A DNA stretch of 64,000 nucleotides from JADGNZ01 sp963715895 (GTDB lineage: Bacteria; Acidobacteriota; Thermoanaerobaculia; Gp7-AA8). The stretch lies in assembly GCA_963715895.1 (NCBI GenBank), contig OY970284.1:4774001-4838000 (forward strand). Reading direction: 5' to 3'. The notes below the pieces were generated by a model that saw only the letters and a program-made list of their open reading frames with translations, was not told the origin of the DNA and ran no database searches. Positions 17,848 through 26,309 of the stretch are shown piece by piece. A program made the position numbers and the translations under genes. Numbering within the stretch: position 1 is the stretch's first letter; every line of letters begins with the position of its first letter.

Positions 17848-18443
17848 CGCTTCACCGCCGTAATACTGAGATAGATCTCCCGAACGCGTTTGAGGCAGTT
17901 ATGGATCAATTTCTCCGCGTAGCGCGACGTCGTGTCGAGCGAGACCGCAACATCGTTCGCGGAGCGGCCCTCGTAGTAGTGGAGGTAAAGCGTCTCGCGG
18001 CAGCGCGGCTGCAGATAACCCAGCGCCTGCTGCATCGTGATGATCATGGCCATCTTTTCGGCGATACCGCTCGACGAAGGATCTGTGTGCTCGTCGAAAT
18101 CCTCGGGCAACCCTTCGGTGCGTCCCTGGCCGCGCCAGTAGTGGCGGCTGGCGTTGCACATCGCCGCCACCAGCCAGGCCCGGATGTTCTCGACCCTGGT
18201 CGTCGTGGTCATGAACGAGAGGAAGACTTCCTGGATCAGCGACTCCGCTTCCGATTCAGGGATACGGAACTTACGGCAGCCGACGTGAAGCAGCAGCGGC
18301 CGGTGCCGTACATAGAGCTCGCCGATGTCCTCCGGCTGAGGCTCCTCGAACGGCCCGAGCGGCGGCAGAGCGGCATCCACGTCCGTGACCGGAAGTGTGG
18401 CCGGGGAACCTGTCATCGTTTCCAACACATTCGGATCGAGCAC
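17844..18443 (-). CDS. ECF-type RNA polymerase sigma factor
   Basis: Sigma region 2 is recognisable in 'LLHVGCRKFRIPESEAESLI' and 'QEVFLSFMTTTTRVENIRAW', and region 4 in 'LGYLQPRCRETLYLHYYEGR' followed by 'SANDVAVSLDTTSRYAEKLI'. At 199 residues it has usual ECF size. I chose GTG at 18443, which follows a GAGGAAGAGGGAA purine tract; ATG at 18416 is an alternative. The frame is open to 18743 but that part does not look like protein and would run past the divergent M20 peptidase start. It is followed by the overlapping zinc-finger/TPR gene. The 277 bases between the two divergent genes hold no feature I can name and probably contain both promoters. Confidence 0.88.
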   Translation of the reverse strand: MLDPNVLETMTGSPATLPVTDVDAALPPLGPFEEPQPEDIGELYVRHRPLLLHVGCRKFRIPESEAESLIQEVFLSFMTTTTRVENIRAWLVAAMCNASRHYWRGQGRTEGLPEDFDEHTDPSSSGIAEKMAMIITMQQALGYLQPRCRETLYLHYYEGRSANDVAVSLDTTSRYAEKLIHNCLKRVREIYLSITAVKR

Positions 18444-18720
18444 GACCGCTTCCCTCTTCCTCTCTCTCGGAAGTTGCGAGTCGATAATTATGGACGCGTT
18501 CTCACGAAGATACCATGAAACGTGAAAAGAGCGACATTCCTTCGGTACGTCAGTTTTCTTGAACCCGGACCCGTCTGGGTAATGCCAAGCATACCCGATG
18601 TAGTAGCGGAAAGGTGTCGGTAATCTGTTAGACGGCCAGACAGCCCGTTTTTCCCTCGAAGTTCGGGATCTGATGCTATCCTCCGCCGTCGCAAAATGCC
18701 GCCCGACAGAAGGTAAGTCG

Positions 18721-20130
18721 ATGAAATCAGAACAGATCGCCACGAGCGTCGGTCAGATTTGGGACTCGTCCATCGTCCCGACACTCGAGCGATACATCCG
18801 CATCCCCAGTCAATCTCCCCTCTTCGATCCGGATTGGAAGCAGAACGGTCATATAGACCAGGCGGTTGCGCTTGCGCGCGCCTGGGTCGAGGAACAGCAG
18901 ATCGAGGGGCTTCGGATCGAGACATGCGAGATCGAGGGCCGCACGCCGCTGATCTTCATCGAAGTCGACGGCGACGATTCATCCACCGTACTGATGTACG
19001 GGCATCTCGACAAGCAACCGGCCATGGTTGGTTGGGATGCCGGCCTCGGCCCCTGGACGCCGGTGCTTCGCGACGGCAGGCTCTTCGGACGCGGCGGCGC
19101 CGATGACGGGTACGCCATCTTCGCCGCGGTCTCCGCCATCCGCGCCGTCAAGGAGCAGAACGCGCCGCACTCACGCATCGTCGTCATGATCGAATGCTGT
19201 GAAGAGAGTGGCTCGGTCGATCTCCAGGCATACATCGACCTGCTTTCCGAGAGGATCGGCACACCGCGACTGGTCATCTGTCTCGACAGTGGCTGCGGCA
19301 ACTACGATCAACTCTGGATGACGACGTCGCTCCGCGGCTCGATCGTCGGCAATCTCACGGTCGAAGTGCTGAGCGAGGGGGTCCACTCCGGCGACGCCAG
19401 CGGCATCGTCCCCTCGAGCTTCCGCATCATCCGCATCCTGCTGGACCGGCTCGAAGAGGCAAGCACCGGCCGGATCATCCCGGAGTGGCTGCACGCCGAG
19501 GTCCCGCCGGATCGCATGGCCGAGGTCCGCGAAACCGCCCGCATCCTCGGCGACGAGATCTACAACAAGTTCCCGTTTCTGCCAGGCATGCGTCCGATGA
19601 CCGACGATCCGGTCGAACAGTTGCTCAACCGGACCTGGCGCCCGATGCTGTCCTACACCGGTCAGGCCGGCCTCCCCGATCTCGTGCAGGGCGGCAACGT
19701 CCTCCGTCCGAAGACATCGATCAAGCTCTCGCTCCGCGTTCCGCCGACGCTCGAAGCCTCGAGTATCGACCGGAAACTGAAGGAGCTGCTGGAAAGCGAC
19801 CCCCCCTACGGCGCCCGCGTCGAATTTGAACCGGAAAAGGGTGCCGGCGGTTGGGAAGTCCCGAAGGTCGATGCCTGGCTGGAGAAATCGATCGACTCCG
19901 CCTCGAAAACCTACTTCGGCAAACCCGCCACCACCTGGGGCGAAGGCGGCTCGATCCCGTTCATGGGGATGCTCGGCCAGCGCTTCCCGAACGCGCAGTT
20001 CCTCATCACCGGCGTCCTCGGACCACACAGCAACGCCCACGGACCGAACGAGTTCCTCGACATCCAGACCGGGAAGAATGTGACCGCGTGTGTGGCGCAG
20101 GTGCTTGCGGACGAGAGAAGCTCGGCGTAA
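18721..20130 (+). CDS. M20 family metallopeptidase
   Basis: This 469-residue cytoplasmic peptidase has di-zinc site motifs: 'STVLMYGHLDKQP' (His and Asp), 'LFGRGGADDGYAIF' (bridging Asp), 'IVVMIECCEESGSVD' (catalytic Glu and ligand Glu), 'VICLDSGCGNYDQLWMTTSL', and the last ligand in 'GPHSNAHGPNEFLDI'. The dimerisation lid domain lies at about 205-360. It resembles the carnosinase/CNDP-like M20 group that cleaves di- and small peptides. ATG at 18721 follows AAGGTAAG; an ATG 16 codons upstream is less likely. Confidence 0.93.
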   Translation: MKSEQIATSVGQIWDSSIVPTLERYIRIPSQSPLFDPDWKQNGHIDQAVALARAWVEEQQIEGLRIETCEIEGRTPLIFIEVDGDDSSTVLMYGHLDKQPAMVGWDAGLGPWTPVLRDGRLFGRGGADDGYAIFAAVSAIRAVKEQNAPHSRIVVMIECCEESGSVDLQAYIDLLSERIGTPRLVICLDSGCGNYDQLWMTTSLRGSIVGNLTVEVLSEGVHSGDASGIVPSSFRIIRILLDRLEEASTGRIIPEWLHAEVPPDRMAEVRETARILGDEIYNKFPFLPGMRPMTDDPVEQLLNRTWRPMLSYTGQAGLPDLVQGGNVLRPKTSIKLSLRVPPTLEASSIDRKLKELLESDPPYGARVEFEPEKGAGGWEVPKVDAWLEKSIDSASKTYFGKPATTWGEGGSIPFMGMLGQRFPNAQFLITGVLGPHSNAHGPNEFLDIQTGKNVTACVAQVLADERSSA

Positions 20131-20131
20131 C

Positions 20132-20206
20132 CGGTTGCTAGGTTGCAAAGTCTCGCCGTCTCGACCCCGAGACCTTGCAACTCAGCAACCCAGCAACCTC
20201 GCAACC
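20132..20206. repeat. GTTGCT/AGCAAC inverted repeat, copy 2
   Basis: GGTTGCTAGGTTGCAAAGTC followed by CTCGCC is opposed by GAGACCTTGCAACTCAGCAA and CCCAGCAACCTCGCAACC. It fills the whole gap between the convergent M20 peptidase and DUF1684 stop codons, a position that suits a two-way transcription end. Confidence 0.88.
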
Positions 20207-21097
20207 CTACCCGTGCCCGCCCGCGTACTTCTTCTCCCCTGCTTCGATCCGGATCGGCAACCGGTTCTGCGGCGGAGGCAACGGGCAGGTCGCATACGGC
20301 GTGAACGCGCACGGCGGGTTGTAGGCTTTGTTGAAGTCGACGATCGTCTTCCCGCTGGCGTCGGGCGGATGGGCGTAGAGGTAGCGCGCCGCACCGTAGG
20401 TCTCTTTCCCGCTCGTAGCGTCTTTGAAGATGATGAAGTAGTCGGTCTCCCCCTGCTCGAGAATCGGATCGATGCGGAACTCCTGGCCCTGCAGCGTGAA
20501 GACGAGCGCGCCCGGCGAGACCTCGTCGCTGGTCATGCCGAGGACGTTCGTGATCGGGATCTTTTTGGGAGGGTTGTACGGCTCGAACCGCGCTTCGACG
20601 CGTGATCCTGCATCGACCGGAAAGTACTCCAGTCCCAGGAAGTGCTTGCGCGCCTCGGCGTCCGTATCGCGCACGCGAATCCCGAAGCGCGGTCCGTGCG
20701 TGGCGTCTTCGCGCCGGATGGCGACGAACGACAGCGTCCCCGTGCGGACGACGGTCGGCTTCGGCTCCGTATCGTTGCTCAACGCAACCGCCGCGGTCAC
20801 CGGCTTTCCCTCGATCGTCAACGACGGGTTCGGCTGGAGGTTCACCTTTCCGTCCTGGAGAACGAACTGCGCCTGAACGGGTGGTTTCGCAGGAAGGGAG
20901 ACATCATTGTTCCCGTCGCTGAGCCAGTAGAGACCGGCCAGAGTCAGCCAGCCGTCCGGCGCTTTCAGCCGTTCAGCACGGTGCGCACGCCATGCCTCGA
21001 CATCTTTTTGCAGCGATGAGCCGTCTATCGATCCGGCGGGAGGTTCATAGCGGCAGGCGGCGAACAGGAGGAGGAGGATGGCGACGGAACGTTTCAT
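20207..21097 (-). CDS. DUF1684 family lipoprotein
   Basis: This 296-residue protein has a lipoprotein-like signal ('AILLLLFAACRYEPPAG'). The DUF1684 pattern is clear: 'DGWLTLAGLYWLSDGNN', 'GPRFGIRVRDTDAEARKHFL', 'LEYFPVDAGSRVEARFEPY', 'FIIFKDATSGKETYGAARYL' and 'NKAYNPPCAFTPYATCPLPP'. The function of this family is not established. The frame is open to 21577 but the signal peptide fixes the start at 21097. The next gene on the other strand starts 60 bases away. Confidence 0.92.
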   Translation of the reverse strand: MKRSVAILLLLFAACRYEPPAGSIDGSSLQKDVEAWRAHRAERLKAPDGWLTLAGLYWLSDGNNDVSLPAKPPVQAQFVLQDGKVNLQPNPSLTIEGKPVTAAVALSNDTEPKPTVVRTGTLSFVAIRREDATHGPRFGIRVRDTDAEARKHFLGLEYFPVDAGSRVEARFEPYNPPKKIPITNVLGMTSDEVSPGALVFTLQGQEFRIDPILEQGETDYFIIFKDATSGKETYGAARYLYAHPPDASGKTIVDFNKAYNPPCAFTPYATCPLPPPQNRLPIRIEAGEKKYAGGHG

Positions 21098-21157
21098 CGG
21101 TCGGATAGGATACTCAAACCTTGGTTTCCAAATGTCGCAGAGCCGTGTCCAATCAGG

Positions 21158-21772
21158 GTGAGCAATGTTGCACCCTTCCCCGCCCGGCTGCGGGAGCTTG
21201 ATGCGGTGATCCCCACTTTTAATGAGGAGCACCGTCTTCTTGCAGCCATTCGCGGCGGCGATCGCAGCGCCGCGGAGGAGCTCGTCGATCGAACCTACTC
21301 CTCGGTCTTCGCATCGCTCTTCCGCCTTTGCGGCGACCGCGACCTGGCCGCCGATCTGACACAGGAAACGTACCGGAAGGCGTGGGAAGCACTTCCCGGA
21401 TTCGACGGCCGGTCGCAGTTTTTCACCTGGCTCTACCGCATTGGCTACACGACGTTTCTCAATCACATCCGCCGGCCGCGGCTGATGAAGTCGCTCGACG
21501 ACGAGAACGCGCCGGAGATGCCGGACGACGCACCCGCCGCCGACGAGGTGCTGAGCAACGCCGAGGAGGGCGAACACCTTCGTGCAGCCGTGCTTTTACT
21601 CCCCGAAGATCTGCGTTTTACAGTGACCGCCCATTTCTGGGGCGGTCTGGCAGTCAAAGAGATCGCGGCCATCGAAGAGATCACTACCGTCGCGATCCGA
21701 AAACGGCTGCACAAGGCGTTCTCCCTGCTGGAAGAAGCCCTCGGCGGGAACGTTGAGGAAGAAAGACAATGA
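21158..21772 (+). CDS. ECF-type RNA polymerase sigma factor
   Basis: This 204-residue sigma factor has region 2 'AAEELVDRTYSSVFASLFRL' and 'DLAADLTQETYRKAWEALPG', with 'FFTWLYRIGYTTFLNHIRRP', and region 4 'DLRFTVTAHFWGGLAVKEIA' followed by 'AIEEITTVAIRKRLHKAFSL'. The GTG at 21158 is the first usable start. It overlaps the following membrane gene by 4 bp (ATGA), the usual sigma/anti-sigma arrangement. Confidence 0.9.
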   Translation: MSNVAPFPARLRELDAVIPTFNEEHRLLAAIRGGDRSAAEELVDRTYSSVFASLFRLCGDRDLAADLTQETYRKAWEALPGFDGRSQFFTWLYRIGYTTFLNHIRRPRLMKSLDDENAPEMPDDAPAADEVLSNAEEGEHLRAAVLLLPEDLRFTVTAHFWGGLAVKEIAAIEEITTVAIRKRLHKAFSLLEEALGGNVEEERQ

Positions 21773-23013
21773 CACGGAACCGCAAAGCTGACCTGCAGCG
21801 GAAGCTGACCATGGCGCCGGTGGCGACACCTCCCGCCGGGCTGGCCGACCGCATCAAGAGCGAAATCCCTTCCCATCTGGGATTCGAATCCGAACGAACG
21901 CAATCGCGGAAGTCCGCGATGTTCAATCTCCGCATCGCCGCATCGATCATCCTGCTGGTCTCATCGCTCTACCTCGTGCTGCATCTTCTCTCGCCGACCG
22001 ATGCGAACCTGCGATCGATGCCGAACCTGGCCGACAAGACTGCTGCCACGACGCCCCGCGCGGCGGTAGCGCTCCCGAACTCACCCCCGGAACCGGGAAG
22101 CGCCCGCGAGCAGCCTCGCACTGATCTTCCGGTGATGCCGAGCACGCCGCCGCCGACAAGTGTGGCCGCCATTCCGAACCCCCGGATCGCGGAAGCGAAG
22201 CGGAGAGAAGTGGTCGACGGCTTGTCGACCCCCAACGCCTCCTACACCAGCTCCGTTGAGAACGAAGCGCCGGCCATCAAGCCCCAACCAATCGTCGCGG
22301 AGGCGGCGCCGGCCGCCGCCGCCACGCCTCCGCCTCCCCCTTCCCTCGCTCTGGATCAGGCAGCGCCGGCGGGTGCCTACGCCGAGGGGCGCTTTGCACC
22401 GGAACGCTCGGTCGCCAAGGCTGAGGCTCCTCAGGAGCGCCGCGCCGCGCGCGACGACGCTCCGGTCAGGAACTTCGTGGCCATCCAGGAGGCAATTTCC
22501 CACGGCGCCACGCTGCGTCATCTCGACACCTCGGCGATCGTGCAGCATTTCGCAGCGCCCGAGCGCCCTCCGGCCGATCTACGGGTCGAGCTCGAAGCGT
22601 CCGCGGCACCTCTCAATGCCTCGAAGTGGCTGCTGCGCGTATCCGTGGATGGTCCCGCCACGAACACCTCGATCGATCTCGAGTTCGGCGACGCGGTCGC
22701 CGCGCATCACGCGCTGACAGGCTCGCCCGCTGCCAACGAGACGGCGTTGTACGAGATCGAATTCAAACCGAGCGCAACGCTCGACCAGACCATCGCCACC
22801 GTCCGGGCTGGTAAAGCCGAGGGCATCGTCCGCGTAACCGATCTCCGTCGCTGGAACGCCGCCTCGACGAGGATGAAACGCGCCTCGCTGGCGGCAACGT
22901 GGGCGCGCACGCCGCAGTCACACACGCAATCCGAGGCGATCGTAGCCAAAGCGCGCGAGGCGCACATCGACGACCTGGCGGACATCGTTGAGCGCGTCGA
23001 GAGGAATCAGTGA
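21769..23013 (+). CDS. Single-pass membrane protein, probable anti-sigma partner
   Basis: The 414-residue protein has a cytoplasmic N terminus of about 50 residues ('PPAGLADRIKSEIP'), one membrane helix ('IAASIILLVSSLYLVLHLLS'), a Pro/Ala-rich periplasmic linker of about 170 residues and a folded C-terminal domain. That domain ('KWLLRVSVDG', 'GDAVAAHHALTGSPAANETA', 'LYEIEFKPSA') reminds me of the C-terminal DUF3520 region of YfbK-type von Willebrand proteins, but the vWA domain itself is absent. Overlap with the ECF sigma gene suggests it is the regulator of that factor. No zinc-finger Cys motif is present. Confidence 0.72.
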   Translation: MTRNRKADLQRKLTMAPVATPPAGLADRIKSEIPSHLGFESERTQSRKSAMFNLRIAASIILLVSSLYLVLHLLSPTDANLRSMPNLADKTAATTPRAAVALPNSPPEPGSAREQPRTDLPVMPSTPPPTSVAAIPNPRIAEAKRREVVDGLSTPNASYTSSVENEAPAIKPQPIVAEAAPAAAATPPPPPSLALDQAAPAGAYAEGRFAPERSVAKAEAPQERRAARDDAPVRNFVAIQEAISHGATLRHLDTSAIVQHFAAPERPPADLRVELEASAAPLNASKWLLRVSVDGPATNTSIDLEFGDAVAAHHALTGSPAANETALYEIEFKPSATLDQTIATVRAGKAEGIVRVTDLRRWNAASTRMKRASLAATWARTPQSHTQSEAIVAKAREAHIDDLADIVERVERNQ

Positions 23014-23089
23014 GGGGTTGCTGAGTTGCTTGGTTGCTTGGTTCGGCGGCGGTACTCAGCAACCTTGCAACCGAGCAACCCCGCAACCC
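23014..23089. repeat. GTTGCT/AGCAAC inverted repeat, copy 3
   Basis: Left words GGGGTTGCTGAGTTGCTTGG, then GTTGCTTGG, oppose CTCAGCAACCTTGCAACCGA and GCAACCCCGCAACCC. It fills the gap between two convergent genes, exactly like copy 2. Confidence 0.88.
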
Positions 23090-23090
23090 T

Positions 23091-23345
23091 TCACCTCGGC
23101 CGTCCCCCACCAAAGTTACGTACCGACTGAAAGTGCACGTCGAAGTAACGCGCCGCGGCGCGGACCGCGCGGGAAACGGTCCAGGCGTCTTTCGATGGGA
23201 TCCGCTCCAGCGCCAGGCGCATGTTTTCGGGCAGCTTGGCCCGGCAACTGCGGCAGAGGGCGGTGCCGATGGTCTTGTTGAGGTCGCAACGGGGACAACG
23301 CGGCGTCCTGGCGAGCCCGGAGACCTGCTCCTTCGTCAATGTCAT
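23091..23345 (-). CDS. Small zinc-ribbon protein
   Basis: This 84-residue basic protein carries 'PRCPRCDLNKTIGTALCRSC', a C-x2-C-x11-C-x2-C arrangement for one zinc ion, followed by a helical, Arg-rich tail ('RAVRAAARYFDVHFQSVRN'). GAGAGGGAT about 5 bases before ATG 23345 supports the start. It might bind nucleic acid; no family recognised. Confidence 0.65.
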   Translation of the reverse strand: MTLTKEQVSGLARTPRCPRCDLNKTIGTALCRSCRAKLPENMRLALERIPSKDAWTVSRAVRAAARYFDVHFQSVRNFGGGRPR

Positions 23346-23470
23346 CGTATCCCTCTCTCTTTCTCCGGGCAGGTTATTGTTACATGAATACGAGCCCGCC
23401 ACACCATCAGTTACTGGCAGCGGTTCCCGGTGCATTAGAATCCGCGCCGATTTCCGAGGAGGACATCGGC

Positions 23471-24133
23471 ATGGGCGAGCGCATCGAATTCCCATCGAAC
23501 GGTCACACCTGTCAAGGGTATTTCGCCGGCAAGGGGCCGGGTATCGTCGTCATTCAGGAGTGGTGGGGGCTGGTGCCCCACATCGAGCAGATCGTCGATC
23601 GTTTCGCCGGCGAAGGATTCTCCGCCATCGCTCCCGACCTCTTCCACGGCAAGACCACCACCTCCCCTGACGAAGCGGGACGGCTGCTGATGGAGCTCGA
23701 TGCCGAGCGCGCCGAAAAAGAGATCGCCGCCGCAGGCGACAATCTCCTCGGCCGTCCCGAATGCACATCGAAGTCGTACGGCGTCATCGGTTACTGCATG
23801 GGCGGCGCGCTGGCGCAGTTCACGGCGACGAAGGAGAAGAACGTCGGCGCCGCGGTCAGCCTCTACGGCGGGTTCAAGAAGACCGACTTCCCGTGGGAAA
23901 ACCTGGCCGCGCCGATCCTCCTGATCTATGCCGAGGACGACCAGGGCGTTCCGGTCGAGAAAGGGCGCGCGCTGGCTAAACGGCTGGAAGAGATGGGGAA
24001 GAACGTACAGCTCGTGAGCTACCCCAACACCAACCACGCCTTTTGCAATGACACCGGCAAAAACTACAACGCCGAGGCGGCGGCCGACGCCTGGAAGAAA
24101 GCAGTGACCTTCTTCCGCGCCAACGTGACGTAG
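23471..24133 (+). CDS. Dienelactone hydrolase family protein
   Basis: This 220-residue alpha/beta-hydrolase has the DLH triad: nucleophile Cys109 in 'VIGYCMGGALAQF', Asp in 'LIYAEDDQGVP' and His in 'YPNTNHAFCND'. The N-terminal 'GPGIVVIQEWWGL' and 'FSAIAPDLFHGKTT' also match. Dienelactone hydrolases open lactone rings in aromatic degradation, but many homologues have other ester substrates. GAGGAGG at 23456-23462 sets the start at 23471; the frame extends upstream to 23339 without support. The next gene overlaps by 1 bp. Confidence 0.92.
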   Translation: MGERIEFPSNGHTCQGYFAGKGPGIVVIQEWWGLVPHIEQIVDRFAGEGFSAIAPDLFHGKTTTSPDEAGRLLMELDAERAEKEIAAAGDNLLGRPECTSKSYGVIGYCMGGALAQFTATKEKNVGAAVSLYGGFKKTDFPWENLAAPILLIYAEDDQGVPVEKGRALAKRLEEMGKNVQLVSYPNTNHAFCNDTGKNYNAEAAADAWKKAVTFFRANVT

Positions 24134-25056
24134 TGCAGGCGCTTCGCGTAGTCGTCTTCGTTTCGCTGCTCGTCTTCTGCGTCACCCCGTGGGGATCGCC
24201 GCCGGTCGCGCTGGCGCTCGGACTGGCTCTGGCGCTGACGCTCGGCCATCCATTCCCGGCGCGCAATTCGAAGGCGACGAAGCTGCTGCTCCAGGCCTCG
24301 GTGGTGGCTCTCGGTTTCGGGATGAATCTGCAGAAGGTCGTCGAAGCGGGACGCACCGGCATCGTCTTCACCGTCATCACCATCACCGGCACGCTGCTCC
24401 TCGGCTTCCTGCTCGGGCGGGCCATGGGCATCAACCACACCACGGCGCATCTCATCTCGTCGGGAACCGCCATCTGCGGCGGAAGCGCCATCGCCGCCGT
24501 CGGCCCGGTCGTCAATGCCAGCGACGAGGAGATGTCCGTCGCCCTCGGCACGGTCTTCATCCTCAACTCGATCGCGCTCTTCATCTTTCCGATGATCGGC
24601 CACCGCCTGGGACTGACGCAGCCGCAGTTCGGCGTCTGGGCGGCTATCGCCATTCACGACACCAGCTCCGTCGTCGGCGCCGCCGCGAAGTACGGCGCGG
24701 ACGCGCTGCAGATCGCCACGACGGTCAAACTGACGCGCGCCCTCTGGATCGTCCCCCTGACGCTGGCGACGGCATTCTTCTTCAAGCGCAAGTCGGCGCG
24801 CGTGGCCATCCCCTGGTTCATCGGCGGCTTCGTCATCGCCTCGGTGATCCGGACCTACGTGACCGCACCACCGGAGGTGTGGTCGACGCTGACGATGCTG
24901 GCCCGCATCGGCCTGACCATCACCCTCTTCCTCATCGGCGCCGGCCTCTCCCGCAAGTCGATCGCCGCCGTCGGCGCACGGCCGTTGATCCTCGGCGTCG
25001 TGCTCTGGATCGTAATCTCGTGCGTATCGCTGTTCGCCGTGATGCGGACGCTGTGA
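24133..25056 (+). CDS. YeiH/UPF0324 family membrane protein
   Basis: This 307-residue protein with nine to ten helices belongs to the YeiH group, annotated as putative sulfate exporters: 'LLLQASVVALGFGMNLQKVV', 'SSGTAICGGSAIAAVGPVVN', 'AIAIHDTSSVVGAAAKYG' and 'TVKLTRALWIVPLTLATAFF'. Transport function in the family is little tested. GTG at 24133 overlaps the dienelactone hydrolase stop (TAGTG), so translation is probably coupled. The gene abuts the convergent MFS gene with no spacer. Confidence 0.92.
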   Translation: MQALRVVVFVSLLVFCVTPWGSPPVALALGLALALTLGHPFPARNSKATKLLLQASVVALGFGMNLQKVVEAGRTGIVFTVITITGTLLLGFLLGRAMGINHTTAHLISSGTAICGGSAIAAVGPVVNASDEEMSVALGTVFILNSIALFIFPMIGHRLGLTQPQFGVWAAIAIHDTSSVVGAAAKYGADALQIATTVKLTRALWIVPLTLATAFFFKRKSARVAIPWFIGGFVIASVIRTYVTAPPEVWSTLTMLARIGLTITLFLIGAGLSRKSIAAVGARPLILGVVLWIVISCVSLFAVMRTL

Positions 25057-26262
25057 TTACTCCTTCTCCACCAGCAGATCCCCCGAGTGGAACGACCTCC
25101 CGTGGTTCTCGCGGCCCAGTAGCAGGATGATCGTCAGCACCACCATCACGAAGATCTCGAAGCCGGCCAGGGCCCAGGAGTAGCCGAAGCGGTCGCGTAG
25201 CGCGTCTTCAATCGAGTTCGTCGGGGAGGCGAAGAGGATTCCGAACTGGTAGGCCAGACCGGGCATCAGGCCGCGGACGGCGTCAGGAGCAAGCTCGTTG
25301 AGATGGATCGGGATGATGCCCCATGCGCCCTGCACGCCGACCTGCATCAGGAAGGCGCCGGCGGCCAGGATCACCAGCGATCCGCCAAAGGCCCACATCG
25401 GGATGACCAGCAGCGACACCACCAGGGCCGCGATCATGCTGTAGCGCCGGCCGATCTTCTGCGAGAGCTGGCCGAAGATGATCGCCCCGATCACGGCACC
25501 GACGTTGTAGAGCATGGCCACGTACGGCACCGTCGTCGCGGCGATTCCATGCGCGTGTTTGAGGAAATCGGGATAGAGATCCTGCGTCCCGTGCGAGAGA
25601 AACATCATGAACGTCATCAGCAGCACCAGGTAGAGGAAGCCGCGCGCGTGTCCCTTGGCCGCGCGGAACATCGCCGCGAAATTGGCGACGCGATGCTCTT
25701 TCCATGCAGCCGACTCCGGCACGTTCCTGCGGATGTAGAGCGCCAGCAGCGCCGGCAGCGCGCCGATCCAGAACATCCACCGCCAGCCGAAATGCGGCAG
25801 CACGGTGCGCGTGGCGATCGCCGCCAGCAGATAGCCGACCGAATAGCCGCTCTGCAGGAGTCCGGAGAGAACGCCGCGCCATTTCCGCGGCGTGTTCTCC
25901 AGCGCCAGTGACGCGCCCACCCCCCACTCCCCCCCCATCCCGATGCCGAACAAGGCCCGCAGGATGAGGAACTGCGTGTAGGTTGACGAGAAGCCGGAGA
26001 GCAGTTCGATGATGGAAAAGTAGACGACGTTCGCCATCAACGGAATGCGCCGGCCGTACCGGTCGGCAAGCATGCCGAAGATGATCGCGCCGACCGGACG
26101 CAGCGCCAGCGTGGCCGTCAGCGTGGCGATGATCCTCGTCTTGGGGACGCCGAACTGCAGCGCCAGCGTGTCGAGCAGGAAGACGACCACGAAGAAGTCG
26201 AAGGCGTCGAGCGTCCATCCGAGAAAACCGGCGGCGACGGCGTGTCGCGAGTTCGATTGCAT
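25057..26262 (-). CDS. MFS transporter (NanT/AAHS-like)
   Basis: The 401-residue protein has twelve predicted helices. 'GWTLDAFDFFVVVFLLDTLA' with Asp residues in helix 1, 'LALRPVGAIIFGMLADRYGR', and 'LFGIGMGGEWGVGASLALEN' are typical of the metabolite:H+ symporter branch that includes sialate and aromatic-acid carriers. 'RRNVPESAAWKEH' lies at the usual central loop. The substrate cannot be assigned. A 47-base divergent gap separates it from the PATAN-FHA gene. Confidence 0.9.
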   Translation of the reverse strand: MQSNSRHAVAAGFLGWTLDAFDFFVVVFLLDTLALQFGVPKTRIIATLTATLALRPVGAIIFGMLADRYGRRIPLMANVVYFSIIELLSGFSSTYTQFLILRALFGIGMGGEWGVGASLALENTPRKWRGVLSGLLQSGYSVGYLLAAIATRTVLPHFGWRWMFWIGALPALLALYIRRNVPESAAWKEHRVANFAAMFRAAKGHARGFLYLVLLMTFMMFLSHGTQDLYPDFLKHAHGIAATTVPYVAMLYNVGAVIGAIIFGQLSQKIGRRYSMIAALVVSLLVIPMWAFGGSLVILAAGAFLMQVGVQGAWGIIPIHLNELAPDAVRGLMPGLAYQFGILFASPTNSIEDALRDRFGYSWALAGFEIFVMVVLTIILLLGRENHGRSFHSGDLLVEKE

Positions 26263-26309
26263 GAGGGCGGCGATTGTAATGGAGCCCGCGCGCTACAATC
26301 GGCGCTTCG

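Noticed and set aside
18444..18743. N-terminal extension of the ECF sigma factor
   Set aside because: The frame is open, but the sequence is not sigma-like and would run into the divergent M20 peptidase promoter and start.
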